Counted from the stretch's first letter, positions 22,814-31,441 are shown. The stretch: 46,924 bases of DNA from Candidatus Saccharimonadales bacterium (GCA_030146045.1 JASLDG010000037.1:1-46924), one strand, 5' to 3'. Notes: generated by a model from the sequence alone, not told the origin. Numbers and translations: made by a program.

Positions 22814-24442
22814 CTAATGCGAACGGGAAGAATTAAACAAGAAGCGTTTCAGACGTGCCAAAATTGGGTTTGCTTCTTTTAGTCCAAGCAATCGACTGAG
22901 CAACACATAGCTTGCCACGCTAATCGTAATAATCAGAATGAACTTTGGAAATGTCGAGAAGAAACTCTTATCACTATTCTGTAGCTGAAAAAGTTGAATC
23001 GTAACATACGCAATGACCCCCATAATGACAGAGGCAATGATCATATGGCCAAGAGCACGAAGAAGTGGCTGATCAAGCAAACCAGGTACACGAGTTGACA
23101 ATACCAATCCCAGAATAATCACTTCAACAAATGACACCAGTGACTGTGCGTAGGCAAGACCGTACGCACCCATACCGAGACCGAGCGCAAACCAAACAGC
23201 AAGAATAATATTAAGTACAATCGCCACAACCGACACATAGAGCGGTGTTTTTGTATCCTGCTGGGCATAAAATGCCCTGGCTACGATAAAATAGACCGAC
23301 CGGAAAAGAATTGCTATCGTTAACGCACCAAGGAGACCGGCCATGAGTGCATCACCAGGGCTGTAAATAAACGTAACAACGTAGCCGCGACAAAAATAGA
23401 CGAGTACCGCAATCGGCATTGCGAGCCATACAATCACACGCAAAATATCTTGCAGCTCTTTTCTGAACAAATCAGGACGGTTCTGCTCAAGGCGCTCGGT
23501 CATACGTGGAAATGCCGCCGTGCTAATCGCTACTCCGATAAGATTAATCGGTGCTAGATGCAGTGCTGTTGCCTGATTGTATGCAGCCACTGCCCCGGAT
23601 GCCAAACGAGAGGCGATATTAACCTCTACAATACCAACAAGATAATCCATACCTTGATCAATTGACCGCGCAGGAATCAAACGCAAAACCTTGCGAAAGC
23701 CCTTATTTTTCCAATAAATCTTAAACCGGTAGTCAAAACCAAGGCCAAACAAACCGATACTACTGACGATCAGCTGCAAAATCGCGCCAAAGACCACACC
23801 GAGCGCAACCCCCATAATACCGCCTTCAAATACCTGCCAGCCAAAGATCGAGATACCTTGCGAAAACCAGGTGATACCAAGGATAATACCGACATTATAT
23901 AATATCGGTGCCAATGCAAAAAAGGTAAAGCGCCCGACTGCCTGCTGAATACTGGCGAGTACTGCCGAAATCGCAAAGAGCATCGGTGTGACCGCCATAA
24001 CACGGGTCATACTGATTGTCAGCGCCATACCTGCCTCAGTAAAGCCCGGCGCAATCACGTAACGAATCAATGGGTCTGCAAAAATAATAATCAGGATACT
24101 CGTAACAAATGTCAGCAGCGCCATGAAATTAATCATGCTGGTCGAGAGCTCCCACGCCGAACGTTTATTGCCTGATAGCATACGCTGATTAAAAACAGGA
24201 ATCAACGTCACACTTAATGCGCCTGAGGTCAGCAGAAAGAAGACGAAATCGGGCACTGTAAATGCCGCAATATAGGCATCGTACTGCACCCGAAACACTT
24301 CGTAGTAATTTGCATTGAGCAGACGCATACGCAGAAAACCAACCAGCTGCACCGCAAGTGTTGAACTTGCAAGTAAAACAGCCGCGAGTTGCACCGTGAG
24401 GCGCATATTGGCTTTCGCAACAGCGTTTCGTACTCTTCCCAT
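22814..24442 (-). CDS. murJ: Lipid II flippase MurJ (MVF family)
   Basis: A 542-residue multi-pass membrane protein of the MviN/MurJ type with about 14 spans. It shows AAFTVPDFVFFLLTSGALSV near residues 50-70 and FPRMTERLEQ near 310, typical of MurJ, and a basic C-terminal tail (KRFLFNSSRSH). It moves lipid II across the membrane for peptidoglycan synthesis, consistent with murC-like at 41998 and ftsB-like at 36536. It starts 15 bp after ftsH, with a weak SD (GAAAG), so it is co-transcribed with ftsH. Confidence 0.92.
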   Translation of the reverse strand: MGRVRNAVAKANMRLTVQLAAVLLASSTLAVQLVGFLRMRLLNANYYEVFRVQYDAYIAAFTVPDFVFFLLTSGALSVTLIPVFNQRMLSGNKRSAWELSTSMINFMALLTFVTSILIIIFADPLIRYVIAPGFTEAGMALTISMTRVMAVTPMLFAISAVLASIQQAVGRFTFFALAPILYNVGIILGITWFSQGISIFGWQVFEGGIMGVALGVVFGAILQLIVSSIGLFGLGFDYRFKIYWKNKGFRKVLRLIPARSIDQGMDYLVGIVEVNIASRLASGAVAAYNQATALHLAPINLIGVAISTAAFPRMTERLEQNRPDLFRKELQDILRVIVWLAMPIAVLVYFCRGYVVTFIYSPGDALMAGLLGALTIAILFRSVYFIVARAFYAQQDTKTPLYVSVVAIVLNIILAVWFALGLGMGAYGLAYAQSLVSFVEVIILGLVLSTRVPGLLDQPLLRALGHMIIASVIMGVIAYVTIQLFQLQNSDKSFFSTFPKFILIITISVASYVLLSRLLGLKEANPILARLKRFLFNSSRSH

Positions 24443-24457
24443 TGTGTCGCTTTCAAT

Positions 24458-26332
24458 CTATGCGTGTAACACAGCTTCTTTTGGTAGGGTAGTATCCTTT
24501 AAGATAGTATCCACTTCGGTCTCGTCGACGGTCTCGTTTTCAAGCAGCGCCTTTGCCAGCTCTTCTAGATGCACCCAGTTATGCTTGATGACTGCCTCAG
24601 CACGCTTAGCTGCCTCTTTAATCAACGCCTCGACTTCTTTATCGATCTCTTTCGCCGTCTCATCACTATACGGACGCTCATGGGTAATTTTATCAAACAC
24701 CATGCCGCCATTGTCTTCGTGAAAAACCTGGTCACGGAGCTTCGTGCCCATGCCCTGCTCGATAATCATATCGCGGGCAATTTCGGTCGCTTTGCGGAGA
24801 TCTGAACCAGCACCGGTTGTGATTCCATCGTCACCATACATTAACTTCTCTGCCACACGACCACCCATCGCACGTGCGAGAACATCTTTAAATTCGTAAA
24901 CATTGGTGTAGCTCTTGTCTTCTGGTGGCAGGAACCATGTGACACCACCGGTTCCACCGCGCGGAATAATCGTTACCTTATGAACAGGGTCGCTGTCGGG
25001 TAGCACATGACCGACGATTGCATGACCAGCCTCGTGATATGCAGTCAGTTCTTTTTCTTTTTCACTCATGACCTTCGCTTTGCGCTCTGGACCAATCGCT
25101 ACTTTTTCAAATGCTTCAGTTAGATCATTATTCGTAATCTTCTTGCGGTTGCCGCGTGCCGCAATAATCGCCGCCTCATTGGCAATATTCGCAAGGTCAG
25201 CACCGCTCGAACCAGCCGTTTTAGCAGCCAGTTTATCAAGATTGACGGTATCGTCAGTCGGTTTCTTCTTGAAATGAACTTTCAGGATCGCTTCGCGGTC
25301 TTTGCGCTCCGGCAGCATAATGTTTGTCCGACGATCAAAACGACCAGGGCGAAGCAATGCAGGGTCAAGTACGTCGGCACGGTTCGTTGCTGCGAGAACA
25401 ATCACGTTTGTATCAGCTTCAAAACCATCCATCTCAACCAAAATCTGGTTCAGTGTCTGTTCTCGCTCATCGTGGCCGCCACCCATACCACTACCACGCT
25501 TGCGGCCAACCGCATCAATCTCATCAATAAAGATGATTGCAGGAGCGTTTTTCTTAGCTTTGGCAAACAAGTCACGCACACGACTGGCTCCGACACCAAC
25601 AAACATCTCGACAAACTCAGAACCAGAGATAGAGAAGAATGGCACATTAGCTTCGCCTGCTACTGCACGCGCCAGCATCGTTTTACCAGTACCTGGACTA
25701 CCGACCAACAGGACGCCTTTTGGAATCTTGGCCCCAAGTTCTTCGTATTTTTTTGGATGCTTCAAGAAGTCGACAACTTCCTCAAGATCCTGCTTGGCGC
25801 TTTCATTGCCGGCAATGTCATTAAAGACAACTTTCTTTTTATCAGCGCCATAGAGCTTCGCCTTACTTTTACCAAAGCCCATCGCCTGATTGTTCTGGCC
25901 TTGTGCCGAGCGCATCATAAACAAGAAGAAGCCGATAATCACTAATGTTGGAATAGCAATAATCGCGATATTCCAGAAGATATCGCCGGTATTTGATGGC
26001 GGATTATCAGATATAACCTTTGCCTTTGCCTGATCGCTGAGTGTATTATCGCGTAGCAATGTGCCGACACCACCCTGTACATACGAACTCTCGGTCGGCT
26101 TATCCTTACCCTTCGGCGTAATCTTCAACTCACCGCCCTGGCCTTCGATTTTGGCAATCTCGCCTTTATTAGCACGCTGGATCACTTCAGAAATTGGTAC
26201 TGATTTAAGATTCGTCTGCGGCGACACAATAGCGATAATCATCAATATCAAGACGATAATAATCGCCCAAAAGAGCCCAAGGCGAAGCATATTCACCGGT
26301 TTATTTTTTGGTAGCTTGTTTTTCGTTGCCAT
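24458..26332 (-). CDS. ftsH: ATP-dependent zinc metalloprotease FtsH
   Basis: A 624-residue FtsH with an N-terminal span (17-37), an extracytoplasmic domain, a second span (about 119-140), the AAA+ domain with Walker A GSPGTGKT (211-218), Walker B IIFIDEIDAVG (267-275), the second region of homology ending RPGRFDRR, and the zinc site HEAGH (433-437). It degrades misfolded membrane and regulatory proteins. It is the first gene of an ftsH-murJ unit; an AAAGGAA lies 15 bases before the ATG, a loose SD. tilS lies upstream on the same strand. Confidence 0.97.
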   Translation of the reverse strand: MATKNKLPKNKPVNMLRLGLFWAIIIVLILMIIAIVSPQTNLKSVPISEVIQRANKGEIAKIEGQGGELKITPKGKDKPTESSYVQGGVGTLLRDNTLSDQAKAKVISDNPPSNTGDIFWNIAIIAIPTLVIIGFFLFMMRSAQGQNNQAMGFGKSKAKLYGADKKKVVFNDIAGNESAKQDLEEVVDFLKHPKKYEELGAKIPKGVLLVGSPGTGKTMLARAVAGEANVPFFSISGSEFVEMFVGVGASRVRDLFAKAKKNAPAIIFIDEIDAVGRKRGSGMGGGHDEREQTLNQILVEMDGFEADTNVIVLAATNRADVLDPALLRPGRFDRRTNIMLPERKDREAILKVHFKKKPTDDTVNLDKLAAKTAGSSGADLANIANEAAIIAARGNRKKITNNDLTEAFEKVAIGPERKAKVMSEKEKELTAYHEAGHAIVGHVLPDSDPVHKVTIIPRGGTGGVTWFLPPEDKSYTNVYEFKDVLARAMGGRVAEKLMYGDDGITTGAGSDLRKATEIARDMIIEQGMGTKLRDQVFHEDNGGMVFDKITHERPYSDETAKEIDKEVEALIKEAAKRAEAVIKHNWVHLEELAKALLENETVDETEVDTILKDTTLPKEAVLHA

Positions 26333-26398
26333 ACTGTCAGCACTGTTCCTTTCTGAAACTCGATCGGTAGATTAATCCCACTCCTATTATCATATCAT

Positions 26399-27283
26399 CT
26401 ATGAGGGACGCTCGACAATAAACTCACGTGCCGTAAATAATAAGAAAACTCCTTTCGTAACTGACGTGCGCGCACCAGGACGCGCCGTTTTGATCGCGTG
26501 CAATAACCGGCGCCGCACCGGCAGCTCCGGGCTTGTGCCAAGCTCTTGCATCAAAAGCGCGCGTAACAGCTCATCCGCTACCGCATCACCACATGTACTC
26601 AAAAAATAGCGAGAGTAGGGCGAATCACCTGCAAACTGTCGTGCCAGGCTGTCAATTTCAGCTGCCAACTGAACCTGACTATCGCGCAGTGCCGCCAATT
26701 GCCACAACGTATCATCCGTTAACCTGTCATCCATTGTGCGACGTATCCGATTGCGCAAATATGCATCGCTCGCGTTGGTACTATCTTCGCGCCACGCCAC
26801 ATTGTGCTGCTCGGCATAATGTCTGATCTCAGATTTAGTGCATCTAAGTAACGGCCGCCACACATCTTGAGTACCAAGCACCGCCAGACCACGCCAGCCT
26901 GTACCACGCCGATAGTTAATTGCAACTGTTTCCGCTACATCATTCGCGTGATGTGCCGTCACCAAGCGTGCATGTTCGCGCTGACTCACCTCACGCAAAA
27001 ACGCGTACCGGCGTGTACGAGCGTATTCTTCGCTCGCACCACTGCCAAGCTCTTCGCGTTTCGAAACGTATGGTAGGCCATACCGCTCGGCTTTCTGCTT
27101 CACGAATACCGCATCACCTGCCGAATCGCCGCGAATACCATGATCAAAATGCGCGACGATGATCTCACCCGGCTGCTCGTCTCGCACCTGTCGTCCAGCA
27201 ATGGTACGACCATGCACGAATGCATCCAAAAGCACCATCGAATCGATGCCACCACTTACCGCTACTACATGGCGCTCGGTCAT
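26399..27283 (-). CDS. tilS: tRNA(Ile)-lysidine synthase TilS
   Basis: A 294-residue N-type ATP pyrophosphatase. The PP-loop SGGIDS lies at residues 10-15, HFDHGIRGDSAGD near 47-59, and TAHHANDVAETVAIN near 105-120, the TilS core. The C-terminal part is short compared with E. coli TilS, as in many bacteria. It converts the C34 of tRNA-Ile2(CAU) to lysidine so that the tRNA reads AUA; that tRNA is encoded at 37084. Its ATG lies 2 bp after the 56-aa membrane gene, with AAAAGG eight bases upstream, so it is the second gene of a two-gene operon. Confidence 0.93.
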   Translation of the reverse strand: MTERHVVAVSGGIDSMVLLDAFVHGRTIAGRQVRDEQPGEIIVAHFDHGIRGDSAGDAVFVKQKAERYGLPYVSKREELGSGASEEYARTRRYAFLREVSQREHARLVTAHHANDVAETVAINYRRGTGWRGLAVLGTQDVWRPLLRCTKSEIRHYAEQHNVAWREDSTNASDAYLRNRIRRTMDDRLTDDTLWQLAALRDSQVQLAAEIDSLARQFAGDSPYSRYFLSTCGDAVADELLRALLMQELGTSPELPVRRRLLHAIKTARPGARTSVTKGVFLLFTAREFIVERPS

Positions 27284-27285
27284 GC

Positions 27286-27456
27286 CTAATACCTTTTACT
27301 AAGTTTGACTCCAAGCCAAATACCAAGACAACCGCCGATAAACCCACCGACGATACTTCCGAAACCAAGATCGCCATCATGCAGAAGAACAACCGGTACA
27401 AACGCACCAATTGTCATGCCAACAAGCGCCATGATTTTTACGACAGATCTATTCAT
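27286..27456 (-). CDS. 56-aa membrane protein upstream of tilS
   Basis: Begins MNRSVVKIMALVGMTIGAFV and has two membrane spans (about 7-23 and 32-50), the second glycine-rich (GSIVGGFIGGCLGIWLG), ending in KLSKRY. The shape is like small glycine-zipper or AtpZ/AtpI-like proteins, but no family is certain. It has its own leaderless-type promoter (TATACT six bases before ATG) and is followed after 2 bp by tilS. The reading frame, promoter and coupling make it a real gene despite its size. Confidence 0.78.
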   Translation of the reverse strand: MNRSVVKIMALVGMTIGAFVPVVLLHDGDLGFGSIVGGFIGGCLGIWLGVKLSKRY

Positions 27457-27462
27457 ATTTTC

Positions 27463-27468
27463 AGTATA
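27463..27468 (-). promoter_or_regulatory. -10 box, leaderless-type, of the 56-aa gene / tilS
   Basis: TGA-TATACT-gaaaat-ATG: extended -10 six bases before the start. Confidence 0.65.
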
Positions 27469-27506
27469 TCAAGCGGGGAGTACTTTACACTATAAAGCGC
27501 TTACGC

Positions 27507-27512
27507 CATACT
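27507..27512 (+). promoter_or_regulatory. -10 box, leaderless-type, of the alpha/beta hydrolase gene
   Basis: CATACT-agcacc-ATG. It lies within 45 bp of the divergent tilS operon promoter. Confidence 0.5.
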
Positions 27513-27518
27513 AGCACC

Positions 27519-28502
27519 ATGAATCCACTTATTACTCGTATCCTCATTATCATCGGTGTTATTGCTGGTGTCCTTATCATCGGTGCTGTTGCCTTCTATT
27601 TTTGGCCCGAACATAATGCTTCTCTACAAAAAGGAACACCGCAAACCGTCAGCTATGATGAATCGGTCCATCGCTTCGAAGCTACTAGACAGCAAGAATC
27701 GTCCCGTGCAGTTGTGCCTACCAAGCACACGCAGTTCCTCACCCATGGCACAAAGACGAAGAAATCAGTTGTCATGTTCCACGGCATTACCGCCGACCCA
27801 ACGCAATTTGCAGGACTGGGAAAGTACTTCTTTGATGCCGGCTATAATGTCTACATTCCGCTGACACCACATCACGGCACTACTAATAAAAAAGACCATG
27901 GCGCCGTGACCGCACGCGAACTGGTTGATTTTGTTAATCAGTCAATCACTACCGCCACTGGGCTTGGCGACGAAGTTGGTGTTGTTGGCCTATCGGGCGG
28001 CGGTGTCCTTGCCACATGGGCAGGGGAATATCGCCCCGAAGTAAAACGCGTGCTTGCGCTTTCGCCTTTTTACGAGCCCGCTCCAGAAAAGGCACCAAAA
28101 TGGCAACTCCCGCTTCTTCGGAAAGTATACGGGTGGGGCATTCTCCCTGATACCTTTATCGAGCCGGCCACTCCTCAAGATGCCCCTTTCTCGTATCATG
28201 CACTCGGTAACTATCTCGCACTGGTACAAAATCTCCGTATAAATGACACTGCCAAACAACTCAAACAGTTGAGCGTCGTTATCAGTGACAGCGATGATCA
28301 GATCGACCTGCCGCTCGCGCACACCTTACCAACCCGCATTACCTCTGCCAATACTATCCCCTACACCGAGCGTCACTTACCTGCTGATTGGAAGGTTATG
28401 CACGATATCGTTAGCCTCGGAAATACCGAAGTCGCCTCTCGCGCATCACTCCTTTTCCCTGCCTATTTCGATATGTACGAAGGTCGCACGCCGAAGCTAT
28501 AG
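27519..28502 (+). CDS. Membrane-anchored alpha/beta hydrolase
   Basis: A 327-residue protein with an N-terminal span (about residues 7-30) and an alpha/beta-hydrolase domain. VMFHGITADP near 88-97 provides the oxyanion region, VGLSGGGVLATWAG near 155-168 the nucleophile elbow with the catalytic Ser, and DSDDQID near 258 and MHDIVS near 291 fit the acid and His. It is probably an esterase or lipase-like enzyme acting outside the membrane; substrate unknown. Followed by a long nested inverted repeat, beyond which a DNA polymerase gene converges. Confidence 0.82.
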   Translation: MNPLITRILIIIGVIAGVLIIGAVAFYFWPEHNASLQKGTPQTVSYDESVHRFEATRQQESSRAVVPTKHTQFLTHGTKTKKSVVMFHGITADPTQFAGLGKYFFDAGYNVYIPLTPHHGTTNKKDHGAVTARELVDFVNQSITTATGLGDEVGVVGLSGGGVLATWAGEYRPEVKRVLALSPFYEPAPEKAPKWQLPLLRKVYGWGILPDTFIEPATPQDAPFSYHALGNYLALVQNLRINDTAKQLKQLSVVISDSDDQIDLPLAHTLPTRITSANTIPYTERHLPADWKVMHDIVSLGNTEVASRASLLFPAYFDMYEGRTPKL

Positions 28503-28520
28503 TATTATACGATTGCAAGC

Positions 28521-28657
28521 GTCGAGCCTCGAAATTTCCACTCTTCTCGAAAACAGACTAAAGGCGAAGTGCAGCCCTGTTATTTTTAGCCAGAAGCAAA
28601 AATAACAGGTGCGTAACGGTCTGTTTGAGAGAACGGGCGGAAATTCTGAGGCTCGAC
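28521..28657. repeat. Long nested imperfect inverted repeat (rod-like structure)
   Basis: Outer arms GTCGAGCCTC (28521-28530) and GAGGCTCGAC (28648-28657) are perfect; a second tier has AATTTCC/GGAAATT, a third TTCTC/GAGAA and AAACAGAC (28551-28558) with GTCTGTTT (28619-28626), and the innermost CCTGTTATTTTT (28576-28587) with AAAAATAACAGG (28598-28609) around a ten-base loop. An asymmetric internal bubble separates the last two. It lies between two convergent genes. It could be a structured RNA, a small non-autonomous element or a 3'-end structure. Confidence 0.75.
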
Positions 28658-28668
28658 TACGTCTCAGG

Positions 28669-29967
28669 CTACAAATAGCGCGTCGACCCAAATGGAATCT
28701 TCGTCTTCACATATTCGTCCGTCCCGAGCGTATCAGCACTATGAATCGTTCGCTCACCATAGCGTTCGTTAATCTCATCAACCGCCTCGACCACTAATCG
28801 TTGGCGTGCCAACTGATCGCCAAAAAGACTCAATTGCGGATCATTGTCATCTCCGAGTTCATACGCCGTCACGCCGATTGTTCGAATATCCGCCGGGGCA
28901 GCCGCAAAGAGCTGCACTGCCTGCGCATAAATCGCCTGATCGCTAAAAAATGGCATCGTACTCATCCGCCGCGCATGCCAGTACCTGCCTCGTTGTTTTG
29001 TCTCCCAGCCACCATGGTAGGCAAGGGGAGTAGGGGGTATGTCAGCATCACCCGTACTGTACGTCGTCACCCATACTAAGACTCCCCGAGCCACCTTACT
29101 CTGTGACCGGATCTTTCGCCCCGTCGCTTCGCACAAATGATGCAGTCGCTTCATTATTTCAGTCCGATTCATACCCCGCTTTTCCAGCACGTATTGCCGC
29201 CCTGCCGTCTTCATCTCATGATCAACCTTATCGACTTCCCATCCTCGCAACCGCTGATGCCACTTATCGCCGTCGATACTTTTAAATACAATGCCGTGAA
29301 GCGTTGCCGCATCAGCGTCAAGAAACTCCAGCGGTGTCATAATTCCGACGCTGTTGAGTCGCTGTTGATTGTGATATGCAATACCAGTGAGATCAGTCAG
29401 CTTCAAGCCACCCAACGTGTCACGCAGATTCTTGCTTGTTATCATATCAAGTCCATTCGGCTTGTGCAGCCCAGCAGCCGTCTTCGCCAAAAACCGGTTC
29501 GTCGCAATCCCCACATTACACTTCATTGCCCGCCCAATCTCATCATGTAGTCGCTGCTTAATCTCATAGCCGATTACTTCCAGGCCACGTGCCTTTATAG
29601 CCTCCGGTGCCTCATGAAAATCAATCACGCCCTCGTCAATGCTTTTCATGCGTACGTGCGCCGCATAGTCCTGCATGATATCGAGCATCTTGTGATAGAC
29701 ATACCGATATTTTGGCGGGTCACTCTCCACACCAATCAGGTCAGGGCAGAGTCGCTTAGCCTCGCGTAATTTCATCCCAAGCGTGATCCCTGCTGCCTTC
29801 GCTTCATAGCTCGCCGTCACGATCATCGTATGCTCCGTCCGCCGGTTCACTACTGCCACTGGCCGCCCACGTAATCGCGGCCTCGCCTGCTGTTCGACTG
29901 TCGCAAAACAACTATTGAGATCGATATGCATGATAAGTGGTGGCTCGGTATTGTAGTCGTCCCTCAT
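28669..29967 (-). CDS. Y-family DNA polymerase (DinB/UmuC-like)
   Basis: A 432-residue translesion polymerase. MHIDLNSCFATVEQQ (about residues 13-27) holds the first metal-binding Asp; SYEAKAAGITLGMKLREAKRLCP follows near 60; MKSIDEGVIDF near 110-120 holds the catalytic Asp-Glu pair; CNVGIATNRFLAKTAAGLHKPNG follows near 150-170. It ends with a long tail containing QLSLFGD, a likely beta-clamp-binding motif. It copies damaged DNA. The start MRDDYN at 29967 overlaps the preceding small frame by 4 bp (ATGA). Confidence 0.9.
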   Translation of the reverse strand: MRDDYNTEPPLIMHIDLNSCFATVEQQARPRLRGRPVAVVNRRTEHTMIVTASYEAKAAGITLGMKLREAKRLCPDLIGVESDPPKYRYVYHKMLDIMQDYAAHVRMKSIDEGVIDFHEAPEAIKARGLEVIGYEIKQRLHDEIGRAMKCNVGIATNRFLAKTAAGLHKPNGLDMITSKNLRDTLGGLKLTDLTGIAYHNQQRLNSVGIMTPLEFLDADAATLHGIVFKSIDGDKWHQRLRGWEVDKVDHEMKTAGRQYVLEKRGMNRTEIMKRLHHLCEATGRKIRSQSKVARGVLVWVTTYSTGDADIPPTPLAYHGGWETKQRGRYWHARRMSTMPFFSDQAIYAQAVQLFAAAPADIRTIGVTAYELGDDNDPQLSLFGDQLARQRLVVEAVDEINERYGERTIHSADTLGTDEYVKTKIPFGSTRYL

Positions 29968-30161
29968 CTCCGCACTCCGTGTCCGTGTTCTACGCCAGCG
30001 CAAAAGCGGGTGGCACGAGAATCCGAGCAGCAAGAACAAATCGTATACGATTTTTCGCAGCTGCTGAATCGCAGTGGCAGGACCCGCGCAGCAGCGCAGC
30101 TACGTGCAAATTCTAAAGGAATTTGTAACGACGCAAGCGATGTCAATACGAGCATTCTCAT
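29964..30161 (-). CDS. Possible 65-aa protein between two dinB-operon genes
   Basis: This frame begins MRMLVLTSLASLQIP, overlaps the preceding gene by 4 bp (ATGA) and the polymerase gene by 4 bp (ATGA), and has an SD (GAAGGAG) suitably placed. The product is rich in Cys, Ser and Arg with no fold I can propose. Perfect coupling at both ends argues for a gene; the odd composition argues against. Without it there would be a 190-bp gap in the operon. Confidence 0.4.
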   Translation of the reverse strand: MRMLVLTSLASLQIPLEFARSCAAARVLPLRFSSCEKSYTICSCCSDSRATRFCAGVEHGHGVRR

Positions 30162-30421
30162 CCTCGATCTCCTTCACGTGTCAGTCGCCACGTCAACCGC
30201 TCCGTATCAAATTCCAAGCGATAATCCGCTTCATTGTCCGTTACGTCAAACACGTGTATCGTCCGATACCCCTGCGTCGTCGGATGTCTGAGGCCAATTT
30301 CTTTCACCACGACCTCTCGCCCATTTTTGCGTCGAAACCGTACCGGTACACACGGGTTGAGCCCCGTACCAAACGTCGCCACTACATCAATCCGTTCATT
30401 CAAAAAAGTTTCATCATCCAT
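30158..30421 (-). CDS. Small DinB-associated protein (DUF6504-like)
   Basis: An 87-residue protein starting MDDETFLNERIDVV, with the pattern VPVRFRRKNGREVVVKEIGLRHP (about residues 25-48), then IHVFDVTDNEADYRLEFD and TERLTWRL. Short proteins of this pattern accompany Y-family polymerases and ImuA/B-like genes and are predicted small beta-barrel-like. It is the head of the polymerase operon. The start at 30421 has a plausible SD (GGGGA); an alternative GTG start is at 30451, and the frame stays open to about 30610 without a usual start codon. Confidence 0.75.
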   Translation of the reverse strand: MDDETFLNERIDVVATFGTGLNPCVPVRFRRKNGREVVVKEIGLRHPTTQGYRTIHVFDVTDNEADYRLEFDTERLTWRLTREGDRG

Positions 30422-30525
30422 ATCAATTCCCCAGGAGAGCCAGCCCTCCACTTCATCTTCGGAGTAAATCCGAAGATTCGCTCCTCCCGCTAAAGCTCGT
30501 GCTTCGCGGACACTGTTAATGTCAA

Positions 30526-30540
30526 GAAACGAATGTTGAA
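30526..30540 (-). promoter_or_regulatory. Possible LexA/SOS-like box before the dinB operon
   Basis: On the minus strand TTCAACATTCGTTTC; the core AAC-N4-GTTTC matches 11 of 14 positions of the Gram-positive LexA consensus CGAACRNRYGTTYC. No lexA gene is in the window. Confidence 0.3.
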
Positions 30541-30658
30541 TTGTTCGCCCGTTTTCCCTGCCCGTTTCTAGCCGAGGAATCCGAAGACGAATATGAATGA
30601 ATCAATGACGAGGGACGCTTCACCCACATAGGGGAGTGTGTATCGCCTGATACTTCTA

Positions 30659-31312
30659 TTATACGAGTCCTGACAAGGAGTCGTCAATCATATGGTCGGT
30701 CCGCCCCACGTACTCCACCGCAAGCGTCTCATCTGGGTGTTGTACGATACATGTCCACGACGTATTGTCAGTCTCAGTCTCAAATGTCTTAAGCCGCGAC
30801 CAATCCTCGATATGTGATGCCAGACAACGAATTGCCAGCCCATGCCCGTATATCAGAGCTAATTCACCATCACGTAATGCATCGGCAATTTCCAACGTCG
30901 CCCGATACATACGCTCACCCACTTCTGTCATTGATTCGGCATCATCATCGGGCAATTTAGCCGATTTCCCAATCTGGTACATTTCGGTAATCACTTCAGG
31001 CGTATACACCTCATCGCGCAGCATACCCTCAAACCGACCCTGTCCCATTTCCTGTAAACTATCGTGCACGTGTACTGGTACTTCAATCCCCGCCTCGTGG
31101 AGCGAAATCTCAGCTGTCTGCCGCGTACGCACGGCAGGGGAGCGATATACGATATGCGGTGTCACGCGCGCCTTCATAAAATGTCGACCCAAGGTACGAG
31201 ACTGTCGCACACCTCGCTCGGTTAACGGCACGTGGTTGACTCGCCCGCCAATCAGATGACGATTAACGTTCGCCTGCGATTCGGCATGGCGAATAAAGAT
31301 GAGGGTTTTCAT
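30659..31312 (-). CDS. Histidine phosphatase family protein (phosphoglycerate-mutase-like)
   Basis: A 217-residue protein starting MKTLIFIRHAESQAN: the RH(A/G)E phosphohistidine motif is at residues 8-11. YRSPAVRTRQTAEIS near 59-73 and the Glu-containing LQEMGQGRFEG near 87-97 fit the family, and ALIYGHGLAIRCL near 166-178 supplies the second His. Probable phosphatase or mutase on a small phosphorylated metabolite. TATACT seven bases before the ATG fixes the start. It lies just downstream of tRNA-Met, separated by the tRNA's terminator hairpin. Confidence 0.88.
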   Translation of the reverse strand: MKTLIFIRHAESQANVNRHLIGGRVNHVPLTERGVRQSRTLGRHFMKARVTPHIVYRSPAVRTRQTAEISLHEAGIEVPVHVHDSLQEMGQGRFEGMLRDEVYTPEVITEMYQIGKSAKLPDDDAESMTEVGERMYRATLEIADALRDGELALIYGHGLAIRCLASHIEDWSRLKTFETETDNTSWTCIVQHPDETLAVEYVGRTDHMIDDSLSGLV

Positions 31313-31319
31313 AGTATTC

Positions 31320-31325
31320 AGTATA
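31320..31325 (-). promoter_or_regulatory. -10 box, leaderless-type, of the phosphatase gene
   Basis: TGA-TATACT-gaatact-ATG. It sits directly after the AT-rich hairpin that ends the tRNA transcript. Confidence 0.65.
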
Positions 31326-31327
31326 TC

Positions 31328-31365
31328 AAGAAAATATACCCATGAAATCATGGGTATATTTTCTT
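31328..31365 (-). terminator. Perfect AU-rich hairpin after tRNA-Met
   Basis: AAGAAAATATACCCATGA aa TCATGGGTATATTTTCTT: 18-bp perfect arms, starting at the last base of the encoded CCA end of the tRNA. Acts as terminator or 3' processing signal. Confidence 0.75.
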
Positions 31366-31441
31366 GGTAGCACTGACTGGAATCGAACCAGTGACCTTAG
31401 GCTTATGAGTCCTACGCTCTAACCAACTGAGCTACAGTGCC
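31365..31441 (-). tRNA. tRNA-Met(CAU), elongator
   Basis: The minus strand reads GGCACTGTAGCTCAGTTGG ... GACTCATAAGC ... GGTTCGATTCC ... CAGTGCTACCA, 77 nt. The cloverleaf folds with a seven-base acceptor stem (one G-U at the end), anticodon CAT flanked by CT and AA, and an encoded CCA. The body resembles elongator tRNA-Met more than initiator or Ile2, which are both present elsewhere in the window. Confidence 0.93.

Noticed and set aside
25274..25945. Plus-strand frames opposite ftsH
   Set aside because: Shadows of the ftsH coding strand with no SD, promoter or recognisable motifs.
28521..28657. Reading of the nested repeat as an integron attC site
   Set aside because: The terminal GTTRRRY/RYYYAAC core sites are not present at the ends and there is no integrase or cassette array here.
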